A DNA stretch of 64,000 nt from Cycas panzhihuaensis (GCA_023213395.1 CM041465.1:77135741-77199740), one strand, 5' to 3'; counted from the stretch's first letter, positions 45,101-58,620 are shown. Notes: generated by a model not told the origin, from the sequence alone. Numbers and translations are program-made.

Positions 45101-46590
45101 CACTATGTTTTAAGCCTTAAACATTGACATTAAATATATTGGCATAACTTCAAGTTTATTTTCCCAGATAAGTTTATATAAATTGTAATCAATATAAAGG
45201 GAACAACTTGAATCGTGACTGGAAACTTCTTCTTTTTTGTTAAAACTCTCTCTCATTAGTTTTTTTTACTTCTCCACTTTCTTCTTTTCCAGAAGAAAAA
45301 AAAGGTTCTCATGGTGTTAATGATTAGAAATAGAGTCTTTCTAAATTTCATATTTTTAAAATACATTTTTGACATTAATAGTTATTTCCTAGGTTTTAGG
45401 CCTTCTATCCTCAATCTTAGACCTTAGGTATAATCCACTCTTTCTCATTAATTAGATATGTATTATTACTTATCATCTGCTTGATAATGTATTTATTCAT
45501 ATGCATTTTCTTATCTTTTTCTATATTAGATTAAGCATTTGTTTATTTTCTCGTGCATATTACATCTCCCACATGCTGGGGATGATATGAGATTTGTCTT
45601 TAATAATAATAATTATGTTATGGATGTATAACATTATAGGTCATCTTACTCAATTATGAAAGTCACTTGATTTAGTTTCTCCATAGTGGTCTCTCTTATT
45701 TACTTTGTTTCACACACTTATTTATATTATTTCATACTCCCTTTTAGCCCCTTTGAGTAATATTTTCCAATTGACATGTGCATGTTCTTTTCTAAGCAAA
45801 CTTATATAGGTTAAACATGAGTTAAGTTCCCTTTTAAGTTATCTATCTTATGAGTTAAACATGAGACTATGCCTCTTTAAGCAATTTGATTGGTCAATGA
45901 GAGTGTTTTCTATTATTTTTTCATATATATATATATATCTTCTTTTACATTTTTGACATTATTTTCATATGTAATTAATGATTTCACTTATTCCATTATG
46001 TAGATTTCCTCAACTAAATAGAAATAAAGTGGTCATGGGTTGAAATTAAACTTTGTATGAGGAAATTATGCCTCTTTTACATTTTTTCCTTTGCTTATTA
46101 ACCAATCTCACACCTCCTCATGGTTGACTTCACAATTAACTCTTAAAAGTTGTGTAATTGTTGCTCATTCTTTTTTAAAGCTAACTTTACCATTAAAACT
46201 TATAATTAATATACATTGGTCTACTTTGAGGCATATTCTCTCCTTTGCTCTCCTTATTTCCCTATAAATATATCTCACACATTCTCTTTTAAGGAGATAA
46301 GATCTAAGATTTTTTATTTTGATTATTGTTCTTATTCACGATTGCTTCACTTGCCTACTTGTTGATGCTTAAGTAAGATACATTTGATTATTTATATACT
46401 TGATGTTATCTTCAACAACTTTGTTTCAAGTTAACTATTCCTTTTACATATTTTATTTCATTTATTCTTTTCATTTTTCTTATTTAATTATTATATTACT
46501 TGGAGGATCTATCAAGTGATTATTAAGCATGCTCTTATATATTATTTTATCCCTATTTTGTGGTACCTCTTATACCATTTGAATTTAGAT
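45101..46590. other. Unassigned A+T-rich DNA
   Basis: Contains a short TA run near 45927 and no reading frame, domain or repeat pair that I can support. Confidence 0.4.
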
Positions 46591-46598
46591 TTGTTGGA

Positions 46599-46780
46599 GT
46601 GCATGACACTAACTATCACAAGGAAGTCCTCTTACCAAATCACCTCAAGGATTTTGGTGTAACAACAACCTGTGACAAGTGGTATCGAGTATTAAAGCGC
46701 GTGACGCTAACTATCACAAGGAAGTCCTCTTCCTAAATCACCTTGGGGCTTTAGTGTAACGACATACTATGACAAGATTT
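46599..46780 (+). repeat. Tandem duplication of a ~90-bp unit with primer-site-like motif
   Basis: Two copies start CATGACACTAACTATCACAA (about 46602) and CGTGACGCTAACTATCACAA (about 46691), each continuing GGAAGTCCTCTT, AAATCACCT and TAACRACA. The junction holds GACAAGTGGTATCGAG, which looks like an LTR end plus primer site. It may be a relic of an LTR retrotransposon boundary. Confidence 0.6.
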
Positions 46781-46903
46781 ACATTTCATTTTGATTTTGA
46801 ATTTCACTAATGCTTACCAAGTTCTTGTTATCCTTCTTATGATAACATCCTGCATAGAGAAGATTAAGAAGGAGGAAGGAACTACACATATCAATGAGGC
46901 GTC

Positions 46904-47291
46904 TGTTGGAATAATGTCCATTCTATAAACATATGCGAATGACATATAGGAAAGGAGCAGGCCACTACTGGCTGACATCGGGCCACCATTAGCTGACATT
47001 GAGCCACCTCAAGTTACTTGGAGTTGACAAGGTAAGTATTTGAATTTGAATTTATTATTTTTTAAATTATCTTCCTAATGTCAGGTTGAGGCATTCTCCC
47101 ACCTCAACCTGACATTAGTAAGAAAAATTAAAAAATAATAAATTCAAATTCAAATACTTACCTTGTCATCTCTAGGCAGCTTGAGGTGGCTCAATGTTGG
47201 CTAATGGTGGCCCGATGTTAATTGGTGGTGTCATGCTCCTTTCCTAAGTGCCATTCGCACATGTTTATAGGATGGATATTATTCTAATATT
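46904..47291. repeat. Foldback element, ~388 bp with ~185-bp inverted arms
   Basis: The left arm begins TGTTGGAATAATGTCCATTC and the right arm ends GGATGGATATTATTCTAATA, its inverted counterpart. The arms run to a centre at 47083-47110, AGGTTGAGG, a nine-base loop, CCTCAACCT. The arms carry scattered differences but pair nearly throughout (for example AGGTAAGTATTTGAATTTGA with its complement). This is the shape of a foldback or MITE. No obvious target duplication is seen. A transcript would form one long hairpin. Confidence 0.88.
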
Positions 47292-47299
47292 CTTCCTTA

Positions 47300-48200
47300 T
47301 AATGTCAATTCTATAGAACTCCAAGTTTATCTCTAAATTTATGAAACTTAAATTTTCCTAATGGATTTATGAAGATATTAGTTGTTTGGTTTTTTGTGCT
47401 ATAATATACTAACTTGATTTCACCTGCTTAGATTAATTTTCAAATGAAGTGACATTGAATTTCATTGTATTTAGTTCTACCATAAAAGACTAGATTCCAA
47501 GTCATCTAAATGGTGCTTTGATTGTCACACTAAACCTTGGTTGGCCCTTTTTGTTCCATTTGAATATCTTGTAGGAGTCGTCATAACCATACTATTTCAC
47601 ATGCCCCTTGAATTACTACTTTGTACTCTACTTCTGCTATAGATAGGGAAATTATATTCTATTTCTTAGTGCTCCATGCTATAGTTGTTGAACCTAGATT
47701 GAATACATATCATGAAGTAAATTTCCTATCATCAATGTCTCCTACCCAATTTAAATATGTATACCTAATTAATCAGAAGTTTGGTGAAGGTGTATAATGT
47801 AACCCATATTATGTTGTGCCCTTTAAGTATCATAAGATTCTTTTTGTTACTTGCCAATAAGTGGATTTGGAATCTTGCATGAATCTGGATACTACACTGA
47901 CTGCATGTATAATGTATGGACGTATTGATGTTAGATAAATTAGGCTACCAATTAATTGTCTGTAGAGTATGGGATCCACTGGTGCAGAATCATTAAGTTT
48001 AGATAACTTGATCCCAACTTCATCATGTGTGGTTAGGGCTTTGCAATCATTCATCTTAAACTTTTGGAGTAAGTCCAAGGTATACTTTCTTTAAGAAATA
48101 AAAATGCCATCCTCATCTTGCCATATTTCCAAACCTAAGAAGTAATGCATCAAGCCCAAATCTATCATTTCAAACTCCTCTTTGATGATGGTAAATAAGT
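47300..48200 (-). pseudogene. Truncated copia RT/RNase H fragment
   Basis: On the minus strand the frame 48078-47830 reads LLQKFKMNDCKALTTHDE, VDPILYRQLIGSLIYLTS and HAVSVVSRFMQ, the RT/RNase H junction of copia pol. To its left (about 47820-47400) more RNase H can be traced with stops and frame changes (EVEYKVV-like). Upstream domains are missing. To the right lies only non-coding DNA up to a primer site and LTR (48521-48844), so the two may be ends of one deleted element. Confidence 0.8.
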
Positions 48201-48520
48201 CAATTCTATAGAGTAATCAGGCCTACATGAATAACTAATCTACAGTAGCTTCAAAACACCTTCAATAACATCAAAATATAACTTTTAATATTTCTTAACA
48301 ACCTCAAAAAACAACCCCTTAAAATGACAAAATATAGCCTCAAATATTTAGTAAAATTCCCTTAAGAAATATGCACTAAGTTGGCTTTTCATAACTTGAA
48401 ATAAACCTTCAATAGTAGATCACAACACAGGCATAATATAGATTCCTCAAAAGAATAACAAGAATGAAGGATAACATGTACTAGAGATTTATAATGATGC
48501 CCTTAAGGATTAAACCTTGG

Positions 48521-48532
48521 GCTTTGATACCA
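48521..48532 (-). promoter_or_regulatory. Primer-binding site of a minus-strand LTR element
   Basis: Plus-strand GCTTTGATACCA is the complement of TGGTATCAAAGC, a common variant of the tRNA-Met site. It abuts the TGTT of the LTR at 48533. Confidence 0.85.
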
Positions 48533-48844
48533 TGTTAGGAATTAAGAATGCAATATACAACAAGACATCTAATGGTGAGTAAATGATAGAATAATAAAGT
48601 ACAAGAAAGATGAAGTATGTACACAAATGAATACCATATGTAGAGAATTGGTCAAAATTTAAATTAGAGAGAATGAAAGTACATATTTATTGTACATGCT
48701 CACCATTAGTGATAGAACCCCATTGGTCAACTTAGAGGTGGCATATATCTCTAGGTGGCCTATAATCTCTAATATAAAATATAAATAAATAAAGAGAGCT
48801 TACATAAGATTAGTTTATGTAATTGGGTATTACACCCAATAACA
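48533..48844 (-). repeat. LTR of a minus-strand element
   Basis: It runs from TGTTAGGAATTAAG to ACACCCAATAACA on the plus strand (TG...CA ends, short inverted TGTT/AACA). With the primer site on its left it is a 5' LTR whose body lay to the left. That body would have been reduced to the RNase H fragment at 47300-48200. No second copy was found nearby. Confidence 0.75.
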
Positions 48845-50639
48845 TCCTTAAGTAGAGGCATGTTTCAATTAATGTTTCTAAGTAACAATCATTATACATA
48901 CTCATCTCATTATTTTTATGTAAGGAAAAGAAAAAGAAATACTTTCTTTCTTTATTAAATGAGTTAAAGAACATCCTTCCTTAAGAAAGTATTCTACTTT
49001 CACACATATAAGACATGTTGCTTCTAGCATATGTGCAATGTTTATTTGCTTATATTGTAAACCCTTAACTCTAGGTCTTCTTTAGGAAAATAAACAATGC
49101 CCCTTATGAGTAATCAATATCATATTTAAAATTATAAAAAAGATATCTTGGATGCCTCTTTAATCAATATTAAATACCTAAAAATTTAAACTCATAAAAG
49201 GTAAACTTTTCCCTTGTATTAAATCTGACCTTTAAAATCTATAATAAATCTTAGGCAACATAGTTCATGCAACTAACCATTTCAAAAGCCATTAAAATAA
49301 ACATTCCAATGTAATTGATAGAACTAAAATTTAATACCCTAAGTAAAAGTTATAATATAAATAGTGAACATAGGTACTATAAATTTAGTGTTGGGCTAAA
49401 AAATTAGATTAACCCATTTATTTTAGTGTCTAGTCATATGGAAATCTACATGTGCCCATTTATGATAGCTTGGAAGTAAATTTAAAAACTTATTCTAAAC
49501 TAATTAAATTTATGTAAACATTGGAAAAAAAAAAAGTTATTTTTACAATAGATCAATTTTTTTTTACATTCTAACTTTATGTATTTAATTTTAAAAATCA
49601 AGTTTGAACATCTAACTAGTGACCATGACATCTTCTCTTCCATAATTCATCTAGCGGGTTTCTATAGTAGAAGTTTTTCCATCTTATTTTAAATAAATTA
49701 ACCCTAGATAACCCAAAACAACTTGAAAAAAAAATCATAGCTCTATAGATGAATTATATCAATATCTTGTAGCCCTAAAATAAACTCAAATATTATTAAT
49801 TGAATATCAAATACATTAGAGATTTTGAAAAACATAACTTATTAACAAGGCTTCTTAAATATAATCCATTTTTACTAAAGCTAAGGATTATAATCAAATG
49901 TAGGTAACTTGGTACCAGCTACTATGTTGCACAACCACTTTGATTATGATTTAGACCAATAAACATTTATAAATAACTAAATTTATATTTAAAAAAATCT
50001 AATATTTTGTTGAATCATATTCAATGGATTATACTAGGTAGTAGATCAAAATGTTAAAAAGAGGCGGTGAAAAAATTTGATCACATTTCGTTCAAAGACC
50101 TCAAAATGTTGATATTGACAATAATATGGTATTTGATTCTTTACTTGATTTGCCCTTAATGATACATATTATTTAAGAGTTTATGAATTTGCTTAAGCTA
50201 CATCCTTCCTTTGGATTTTATATTTCAAATAACTGCATCCATGCTATTTTAACCTTCATGTTTATCTCTTAAATTTCAAACCCTTTTGGGTTTGCCATCA
50301 TTTAAACCATTCTCTTAATTATTAACTATTTCCATACTGGACTTATTTTTATAATTTAAGAAAGAGATTATTGCTTCTACAGGGTGATTAGGCCTATATA
50401 TATAATCTTCTCAACTTCACCTTCCTCATTTATGGACTTAGCATAAAACTTACATGTCTCAAGGAGTTTACACCACATGCATATAATATTAAGAGTTTAT
50501 TAAAACAAAATAGTTTTAGATAAATAAGTTTACTATTGTTTTACTCTAATATGTAACTTCTATTCAATGTTCATTCATCAATAATGCAATTAAAAAGCTT
50601 TTAAAAACTAGTTTTGTGAATACATCTACTTTAACACTT
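48845..50639. other. Unassigned A+T-rich DNA
   Basis: No gene or repeat pair is visible. Its left part follows the LTR at 48533-48844 and its right end is the flank of Copia-3. No matching target duplication was resolved. Confidence 0.4.
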
Positions 50640-51081
50640 TATTAGCAAATAAGGTTAAGATTAACATGTGGTAGATGTTAATGATTTATGTGGATGTGAG
50701 TGAAACCAAATTGAGGACCTAGGAGGTATCATTATAGAGATGTGACATTTAGATGAGTCTTGAACCTATTTGAAGAGTTGCATCTCTTTGTGTATGCACC
50801 CTTTAGATCATATAAAAGAATCTAGGATAAGGTAGATAAAAAAGGAAAAAAATCAATCTAGTTTTATCCACTTGATCAACAATGTAATCACTGGCATTAC
50901 TAATCGATCATCAGCTACTTTTATGTGTGACTTTTTCTCCCAAAAGGGTTTCAGATATAAAACCTATATTCTATGTTTTGTTCTTCTGTTTGATTGATGC
51001 ATATGCTATGTAAAGATAAAAGGATCTGGTTAGAATTAACATGGCATCAAGGCAAGCTTTGAGTACATTGAAATTCTCATA
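50640..51081 (+). repeat. 5' LTR of Copia-3
   Basis: It aligns with 59526-59938 from TATTAGCAAA onward and ends AAATTCTCATA. It is followed by TGGTATTAG (51082-51090), a likely primer site. The true left end may lie somewhat upstream. Confidence 0.75.
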
Positions 51082-51090
51082 TGGTATTAG

Positions 51091-52640
51091 TGATGTCTAG
51101 GACCATGCATAGCTTTTTAAATCCATTCAAAATTAGATCAAGTTATCGGCAGGGTTAGTAATGTGAACATAATTAATAAAATCAATTATGATCATTTCAA
51201 ACCACTTGAAGAACATCAAACTAATGAAAATTATCAATAGTACAAAGAAAATAAGCTATGAGAAGTCTATTTTTTTTTCTTTTTTCAATTATTTCTCATT
51301 TTTGAAGCTTTATTTGGATGTAGAAGTTCATGTTTGGGCTGCATATGAATATGTTTGACTAACATACAATCTCTAAACAAGTTTAAACCCATTCTATTAA
51401 CAATATTCTAGAGAATGATGACTTTTTCACTATTTGGAGATTATGTTTTGCTAGTTTGAAGCTTATAGAAGCCCATTTTCTAAAACCAAAGGTTGTTAGG
51501 TATTTATTGGGGAGCTATATAGGTTTTATAAGTAGAGTGGGATTTATTTTATAACTAGAAGGTGTGTTGGGAATCATGCAAAGGACCAGAGACCATGTTG
51601 ACTAAAACAATGAGTATATTCACCTATTTGGAACTATTTTTATTTTGCTTGGCTTTATTTTTCTCCATTGAATGGATGTAGATGCTTCCTTAGGCTATTA
51701 GAAAGTCAATACTTGAGTTTTAGTGTTTGTTTGAGCCTTTGTTTGCTCATATGAAATAACTACTAAGTTGAGGGGATGATGACATTTTTGAGAAGAGATG
51801 GTTATTATTTCTTCATTTTGTTAAATATATATTAATACTAAGCACTTACGGTTTATAACTTTATATTATAAATATTATTTCTTAAGTGGGTGGCCTTTGC
51901 AAATTAATATTAAGTTAATAATTTTTGATATTTAACCACGAGCATCATTAGAGAGGTGGTGGTTGTTTGGAGCCTTTGCAATGTTTTAAACCCATTAAAA
52001 CTCAATGATTCTCTCTATTTTCATGATCACAATCATAATGTTACATCAGTCATCACTTAAATTTGTAGGTTTTCCTATTTTTTGTGTCCATAAAAAGAAG
52101 AATCAAGTTATTTCTAAATATTTTTTACCTTTTAGAAAGTGTTGGACATGAATAAGGACATAATATTCTTACTTAGAGGCTGCTGTCATGTTGTGATTGG
52201 GTGTGTTAGCCATAGAAACATGGAACACATAATTTATTTGATGTTTGGTGCCAAAATGAGCCAATTTTTTGTATTTGGGAGACTAGTTTAGGCTATCAAA
52301 GGATGCACAACCCATGTGATCAATAATTAACCATTATTTATTATTGAATTGTGGATATAAACTTATTGGGCATCATGTAAAAGCATTGTTATGATGAAGG
52401 AAGCTATTTGAGAGGTTGTTTGATTAATTTAGAGCTTATTTTAGGTCAATTATTACCTTTTGAGACTATTTCAAGCCACACTAATCATGTTGGAGTCGTG
52501 AAAGAGGTCATGGAAGTAGAATTACATGTGGAGGACAAGTTTGACAAGTATGTAAGCCACTATAATTAGGATTGAGCTATTATTTTAAGTGATCTAATCT
52601 ATGGAGGTGTTCATTTAAGTAATGTCTTCAAAAATTATAA
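51091..52640 (+). other. Long leader region of Copia-3
   Basis: About 1.5 kb separate the primer site from gag. No coding motif is visible on either strand. The length suggests either a long leader or an unrecognised insertion. Confidence 0.4.
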
Positions 52641-53300
52641 TAAAAAAGTTGTTAACTATGATATTTAATGGTAATAACTTCAATTAATAGAAGACCAGTA
52701 TGCAATTACATCTAATTGGTGAATTAGTTATGGATGATCACTAAGGATTTGATTATTACCATTTCTATTAATGAGAAAGAAAGAAATTAATTGGACGAGA
52801 AGATGTTTATGGTAATTGGTTTGCTAACTCCATGTATTACCTAGATTAGAGAGCACTGATTCATAACCTAAAATCACTAAATAAAATATGGACAAAGATG
52901 GTAGAGAACTTTGAGACAATAAAATCAAATAATCATATTGCTTTATCAATGGAGTTATTGAATACTACCATAAAAGATGAGAGAAATATTAGCGCTTACC
53001 TTAATAGGGTGATGAATTTAAGAAACAAACTTGAAGTAATTAAATCAAGATTAGTTGATAAGAAGCTATTATTTGCACTTATAATATAGAAGTTACTAGC
53101 TACATTTGCTATATTTCAAACTATTTATACAAAGGAATCCATAATGGATCACATGAAGTTCAATGAGCTAAAAAAACTAATTTTAGATGGGTATGCTAAG
53201 TTGATGTATTATGGATTACATTAAGGTTCTAAATCTAATCACACCTTGGTGGCAAGAACATAAAGACTAGGAGATAATCAAAAGGAGAAAGGTCAACATA
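52641..53300 (+). pseudogene. Copia-3 gag remnant
   Basis: The best-preserved part (52898-53089) reads MVENFETIKSNNHIALSMEL, LNTTIKDERNISAYLNRV and LRNKLEVIKSRLVDKKLLFAL. This is the copia gag pattern around the SVxEHIxxFxxLxxxL and LPxSY segments. An earlier stretch (about 52660-52760) fits the opening of gag with stops. At about 53370 a degraded zinc knuckle is traceable (YNYFKKVSHKGANYY), with all cysteines replaced by Tyr or Phe. Confidence 0.82.
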
Positions 53301-56300
53301 AGCCTAGTACTTTAGAAAATCAAGAGCTAAAAGAGAAGAGGAAATGGTTCATTAAAACCTATAACTACTTCAAGAAGGTTAGCCATAAGGGGGCTAACTA
53401 TTACCCAAAGAAGTAGGACTTACATAAGGCAAAGGGAAAGGATATTAAAGTCCATTGTGTAAAGATAAGGTCCTCATTATCAAAGGATAGGTGGATTCTT
53501 GATTTAGGAGTATAGTAATATATAATTTTCTCTAAGGAGATGTTTACAATGTGGAATACTAACCCTTGTGATTCTTAGATTATTCTTAATGATGCCCATG
53601 CTATACCTATTAAGGGCATTAGAATGGTAAATCTTATGGGGGGATCTTCGATAAGGTGTATTATGCACTGGAGATGATGGAAAATCTTTTATTAGTTTGG
53701 GAGATCTACAAAATAGATTTAAAGATTGAGCTTTATAAGGATAAATATAAAATTAAGGATCCAAAGAAGCATTTTGCTATAATTACAATTGAAAAGAAAG
53801 AGACTAACTTTTGGGTGTTTCAAAGATTTTAAAACCTAAGCCACTCATATGCCCTTATTGCTAATGTAAATAATAGCAACCGTTTGTGGTATAAAAGGCT
53901 AGGACATCCTAATTACAACAATATAAGCTTGATGAACAAGTTGAAGATGGTCGAAGAGTTACCACAAATCTCATGTTTATATGGTATTTGTAAAGGTTGC
54001 ATATATGGCAAGTATTAAAGATATCCATTTACTTGAGATAAAGCCTCGAAAGCTAAGAAGAAGCTACAACTTATACACTTAGATGTGATGGATCCACTCC
54101 CCGTCCCTTCCTTAGGTGGAGCTCAATATACCTTGGTATTTATAGATGATTATACTAAGAAAACTTAGGTATAGTTTCTAAAGAAGAAGTTATAAGTGTT
54201 TGATTAGTTTCAGGAATAGAAAGCTAAAGTAGAATACTAATGTGATAAGAGAATAAAAATTTTTAGGAGTGATACTAGAAACAAATATGATAATCATGCC
54301 TTTAATCAATTCTACCTCAATCATGGTATTAAATGGGAATTCACAATCCTATATACCCAACAACAAAATGATGTCATGGAGCAAAAGAATTATACCATTA
54401 CAGAGATGGTTTAGTGTATGGTATATGCATGGAAATTTTCATAGAATATTTAGGTAGAACCTATTGGGATTATTGTTCATATGTTGAATTAGGTACTAAT
54501 TTAAATAGTTAGTGGTGTGATTTTAGAAGAAAAATAGATTAGTCAAAATCTTTGTATTGATTATTTTTAAATCTTTAGATGCATTACGTATGTACATATC
54601 CTTAACAATAAACATAAGAAAATAGATTGTAAGAGTTAGAAGTATATCTTTATTGGATATTCTAATCAAAATAAAGGCCATTGATTATAGTATCTAGAAT
54701 TAAAGAGACTTGAGTTTAGTCGAGATGTTCAATTTGATGAGTTGATGACATATCATACTATAAGTATCAAATCTAAGAAAGTTCTAGGTTTGCTATTACT
54801 GTTGAATCATGTGTGGCCAAATGATGAGTTAAAGGATTTGAACAAAGTTAGTTAATTTAATAGGAAAGTTGTGGAGCGATAGTCATACGAGGAGGTGGTA
54901 GTGACACTAAGGCCCTCAAGGCTATTATGACCAAGGAAGATAATTAAATCATCTGGTGTGATTGTAGACCTATTAGATAATTGAAGAATTAGAAGTTGGT
55001 ATGCCAACCGTGCTCTTATGTTAAATACCATATACTCTAATGAGCCTAATTCTTTTACTAAAGAAAAGAAGAATCCTTAATGACAAACTATAATAGAGGA
55101 GTATAGTTCTATCATGAAGAATAATACTTGGTATTTAGTTCCAATACCTCTAGGGAAAAACTTGGTTAAATATAAGTGAGTTTATGAAGCAAAGTTCCAA
55201 TCTAATGGTGAAGTAGAAAAGTTTAAGGATGATCTTATTGCTTAAGGGTTTAAATAGAAAGAAGGAATATATTATGGTTAGATTAATCCTTTTACATTAG
55301 TCTCAAAGATGATTATAGTTAGATTAATCCTTTTAATTGTAAATAAATTAAGGTAAGAGTCACATCAAATGGATGTGAAGTTCGTGTTCCTTAACGATGA
55401 AATAAAGGAGGAGATTCACATGGTATAACCTCCTAGCTTTATTGAGGAAGAATGTAAAAAGTTTGTGTCATTTGAAGAAATCTTTATATAGCCCAAAGTA
55501 AGCACCTTAGGCATGGTTTATGAAGATTGATATGACCTTGAATGAGAAAGGATTTATTACAAAAGGTTTAGAGTTGAATCTGCATGTCAAGAAGATTATT
55601 GTATTAAGCATGATTCTTGTTTTATTCATCGTTGATTTGATTATTATAAGTAGTTTCATCAAGAGATTATGGTGATGAAAATACACTTGTAATGAAATTA
55701 TGATATGATTGATATAAAGCTCAATCAATACTTTTTAGGCATTGAAATAAGGCAACTAAAAGATAAGATATTACTATCATAAAGGAAATATAGTAAATCA
55801 TTACTTGAGAAGTTCAAGATGATGGATTGTAAGCCTATTAAAACACCATGTATCAAAGGCATGAAGCTTTTGAAGGATATGGAGAAGCCTGTAGTTGATG
55901 GAACATTATAAAAAAGTGTAATATGAAGTCTAATTTATTTGATTCATAGTAGGCTTGATATTCCCTATGATGTTGGATTGGTTTCTTGATATATGCAGAA
56001 TCCTCAAGAGTCACATTAGGCCATAGTTAAAATGATTCTGAGATATTTGAAGGTTTTTTTAAGTCTTAGTTTGGAGTATTTGAGAGATAGTGAAATACAA
56101 TTAAAAGGATACATTGATATAGATTAAGATGGTGACTTTGACAATAAAAAATCTACTGCAATATATATGTTTAGTATTGGTGGTGGATAAGTGTTGTGGA
56201 AATTGAAGAAAAATCAAATAATTGCATTATATTTTATTGAGATAGAGCATACAGGACTCTTTGTGGGTGCTTGTGAAGTAGTTTAGTTGAAGGGAATGCT

Positions 56301-56540
56301 AGATGTTCTTGACATTTAAGGCAATATAATAATTATCTTTGTGGATAATCAAAGTACTATTTGATTATCCAAGAATTTGTAGTTTCATGTTAAAATCAAA
56401 CATATCATGACACATCACCAGTATATTTAGTAGATTGTTAAAGCAGGGAAGTTAAATATGGAATATTAAACAAGCAATAAACAATTAGTAAACATTTTGA
56501 AAAAAACTGCTTATAGAAGAGTACTTTAGAAGGATTTAGG
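53301..56540 (+). pseudogene. Copia-3 pol remnant (PR-IN-RT-RNase H)
   Basis: Protease at about 53492 has WILDSGA reduced to WILDLGV. The integrase leader LWYKRLGHPN is at about 53884, with core traces at 54060-54420 (DVMDP, QQNDVMEQ-like). The reverse transcriptase region is at about 55080-55800: HQMDVKFVFLND with EEIHMV at about 55365-55420; KKSLY at about 55480; and the catalytic YVDD replaced by IVDL at about 55630. RNase H is at about 55930-56300 (SRLDIPYDVGLVS, GYIDID, KKSTAIYMFSIGG). Stops are very dense. It is the most eroded copia here. Confidence 0.85.
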
Positions 56541-56550
56541 TCAAATAAAG

Positions 56551-56815
56551 TGTAATGACCCTACACTATATGTAATAGAGTAGAAGGTTAAGGGTTAAGG
56601 AGGATAAGTATATGGGATTGGGTAGCTTAGAGAAAAATAATATAATAATATGTGGCCCTCTTATAAATAGGGCATCCCCCATCTTATGTAAGACAACTTG
56701 ATATATTTTGAATACAATCTATCAGGGTTTACTTTGATGCCCCTTTTGGTGATCTGTTATGTCGTTTAGCTTCTTTTTCCTTTGCTCTCATGATTACAAG
56801 AGTTGGCTTGTAACA
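56551..56815 (+). repeat. 5' LTR of NA-4
   Basis: It starts TGTAATGACCCTACAC, ends GGCTTGTAACA, and is followed after AG by the primer site TGGTATCAGATC. It includes TATAAATAGGGC near 56661, a good TATA-box candidate. Confidence 0.93.
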
Positions 56816-57568
56816 AGTGGTATCAGATCTATTTTCTGATCCATACAAGTGCTAGGGATCTATTTTTTGGCCAAATTATTTTTTCAAGGCTTTTGGCATA
56901 TGGAAGTTCTATTCATCGGGAGAAAAAACTAAAGATTCTTAAAGATGCATCAAAGAATTTAAGATGAAAGGGTTTGTGCTATAAATTTTGAGTGGTCATA
57001 GTGCTAGTTTTAGGGAAAAGTTGTAGAAACTATAGCTAATTTAATTTTAATCTACTTTTTCGTTGTCGTATTTTTGGGACAGATCTACAACCTCAACTTC
57101 AAAGAGCCATAACTTTGGTTACAAGTGTCCAAATGACCTTAATTTTTTTTTGATTCTATGAGTTTTTAAATTTTCTTTCCAATTCAAGTAGTTTAAGGTC
57201 AATTAGAGGTTAGAGAATAGAGTTATTAACATTTTATTAGAAGGTACTATTATAGTCCTTATAAACCCTAAAAATAAAATTCTTAAAAGGGGTATAACTT
57301 TTGATCTAAATATCAAAATTCAATTTTGTTTATACCATTGGAATTATATTTCAAAGGATGTCATCTTAGTCTATATTTTATATATTTTTGAGCTATATTT
57401 TTTTCAAAAATATTTTTTTTAAAATAAAGGATTTTATACTATATTTTTTTAGCCATTAAGACTGTGGTCTCAAAACCATTACTCGTGAGGCCCAATATAT
57501 ATTTTTGTATCAAAATTAGGGGATAACATGCTACAGACACCTCTAATCTATGCTATATCCATATTATC

Positions 57569-58140
57569 ATGGCTACAAAAAGGCATATACCATGCATCTT
57601 TAATGTAGATGGGACTCTTTCTATAAATGATTGGGTTGAAGATATGGCTGCATATTTAAAATCACTTTATGATAACTACAAGTGCAATAAGGAGATGACT
57701 AAAGTAGCCTCATTGTATCTACAAGGAGAGACTTATCTTTGGTTTAAAGATTAGTATAACTTAATTAGTTTTTGTAATATATTTTATTGGCTAAAAGTAG
57801 ATGTCTGTAAGAAATATAATGATTTTTGGTGGAATTAGATGCAAAGCCTTAAGCAAGACAAACAAGAAGCTCATCAAATACTTGAGAAATATAATCGTAA
57901 GGTAGAACAAGGAATTCTCCCCACTCCTTAAGGTCAAAAACAAAATAAAGATGATGAGGGAGAAAATAAACATGAGGAGCAAGTAGCAGAAGCTGATTGC
58001 CATCCTAAACCATTGATTGTAGCCAAGATAAAGGAAGACCATCACTCATCAAAAGTTGGAGCACATACCAAAGTGGGACCTTATCAACACCAACATTATT
58101 AGGAGACTCAACATTGATGTATGTATTATACAAAGCCCTC
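57569..58140 (+). pseudogene. NA-4 gag-like remnant
   Basis: The frame from the ATG at 57569 reads MATKRHIPCIFNVDG, WVEDMAAYLKSL and VASLYLQGETYLWFKD. It resembles the capsid opening of gag in gypsy-type elements (WxxxMxxYL...A..YLxGxAxxWW). A stop at 57752 and frame changes follow. Charged text (EGENKHEEQVAEADCH) continues to about 58080. No protease, integrase or reverse transcriptase is present, so mobilisation would have needed a helper. Confidence 0.65.
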
Positions 58141-58329
58141 ATAAACTAAGTACCTTAACATACAAATCATTCAAGCTTAAAGTTCCAAGGTTACAGAGAT
58201 TTTAGACATATAAAGATCTACTTAGGATGAATAGATCCTTATTCTATGAACAGATTTTTAGACAACCTTTGATGGACCTATCGGTTGGACACTAGTAGCA
58301 GGAGGTGGTCACATGCATCTATGTATCAA

Positions 58330-58620
58330 GATGCTTCGAGGGTGAAGCATCTGAGGGGATAGGGAATGTAGTGAGCCTACACCACATGTTAGAGAGGGCT
58401 ATGACCCTCCATCATATGAGGATTAATAAGATTGGTTGACATAAAGGTAGGAATATAATAATATAGGGGTGAGTGTTATATATACCCCACTCTATTGTAA
58501 AGAGGGAGGATGATACAATGATGTTATATTAAAGGATGTTCTTTGGAACCCTACCTTCTTCTTTCATCTTATTTCTTCTATTTCTCTTTATATTTCTTTA
58601 TAGTAATTTGGTTACAAGAT
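58330..58620 (+). repeat. Second, related LTR end with upstream stem-loop inside NA-4
   Basis: A stem GATGCTTC / GAAGCATC with loop GAGGGT (58330-58351) and a purine tract (GAGGGGATAGGG) precede TGTAGTGAGCCTACACCACA at 58367. This has the same layout as 59070-59107 before the true 3' LTR. The following roughly 250 bp resemble the NA-4 LTR loosely (TGTARTGAGCC start, TATATACCCC region, GGTTACAAG near 58615). It may be the 3' end of a related element fused into NA-4. Confidence 0.65.
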
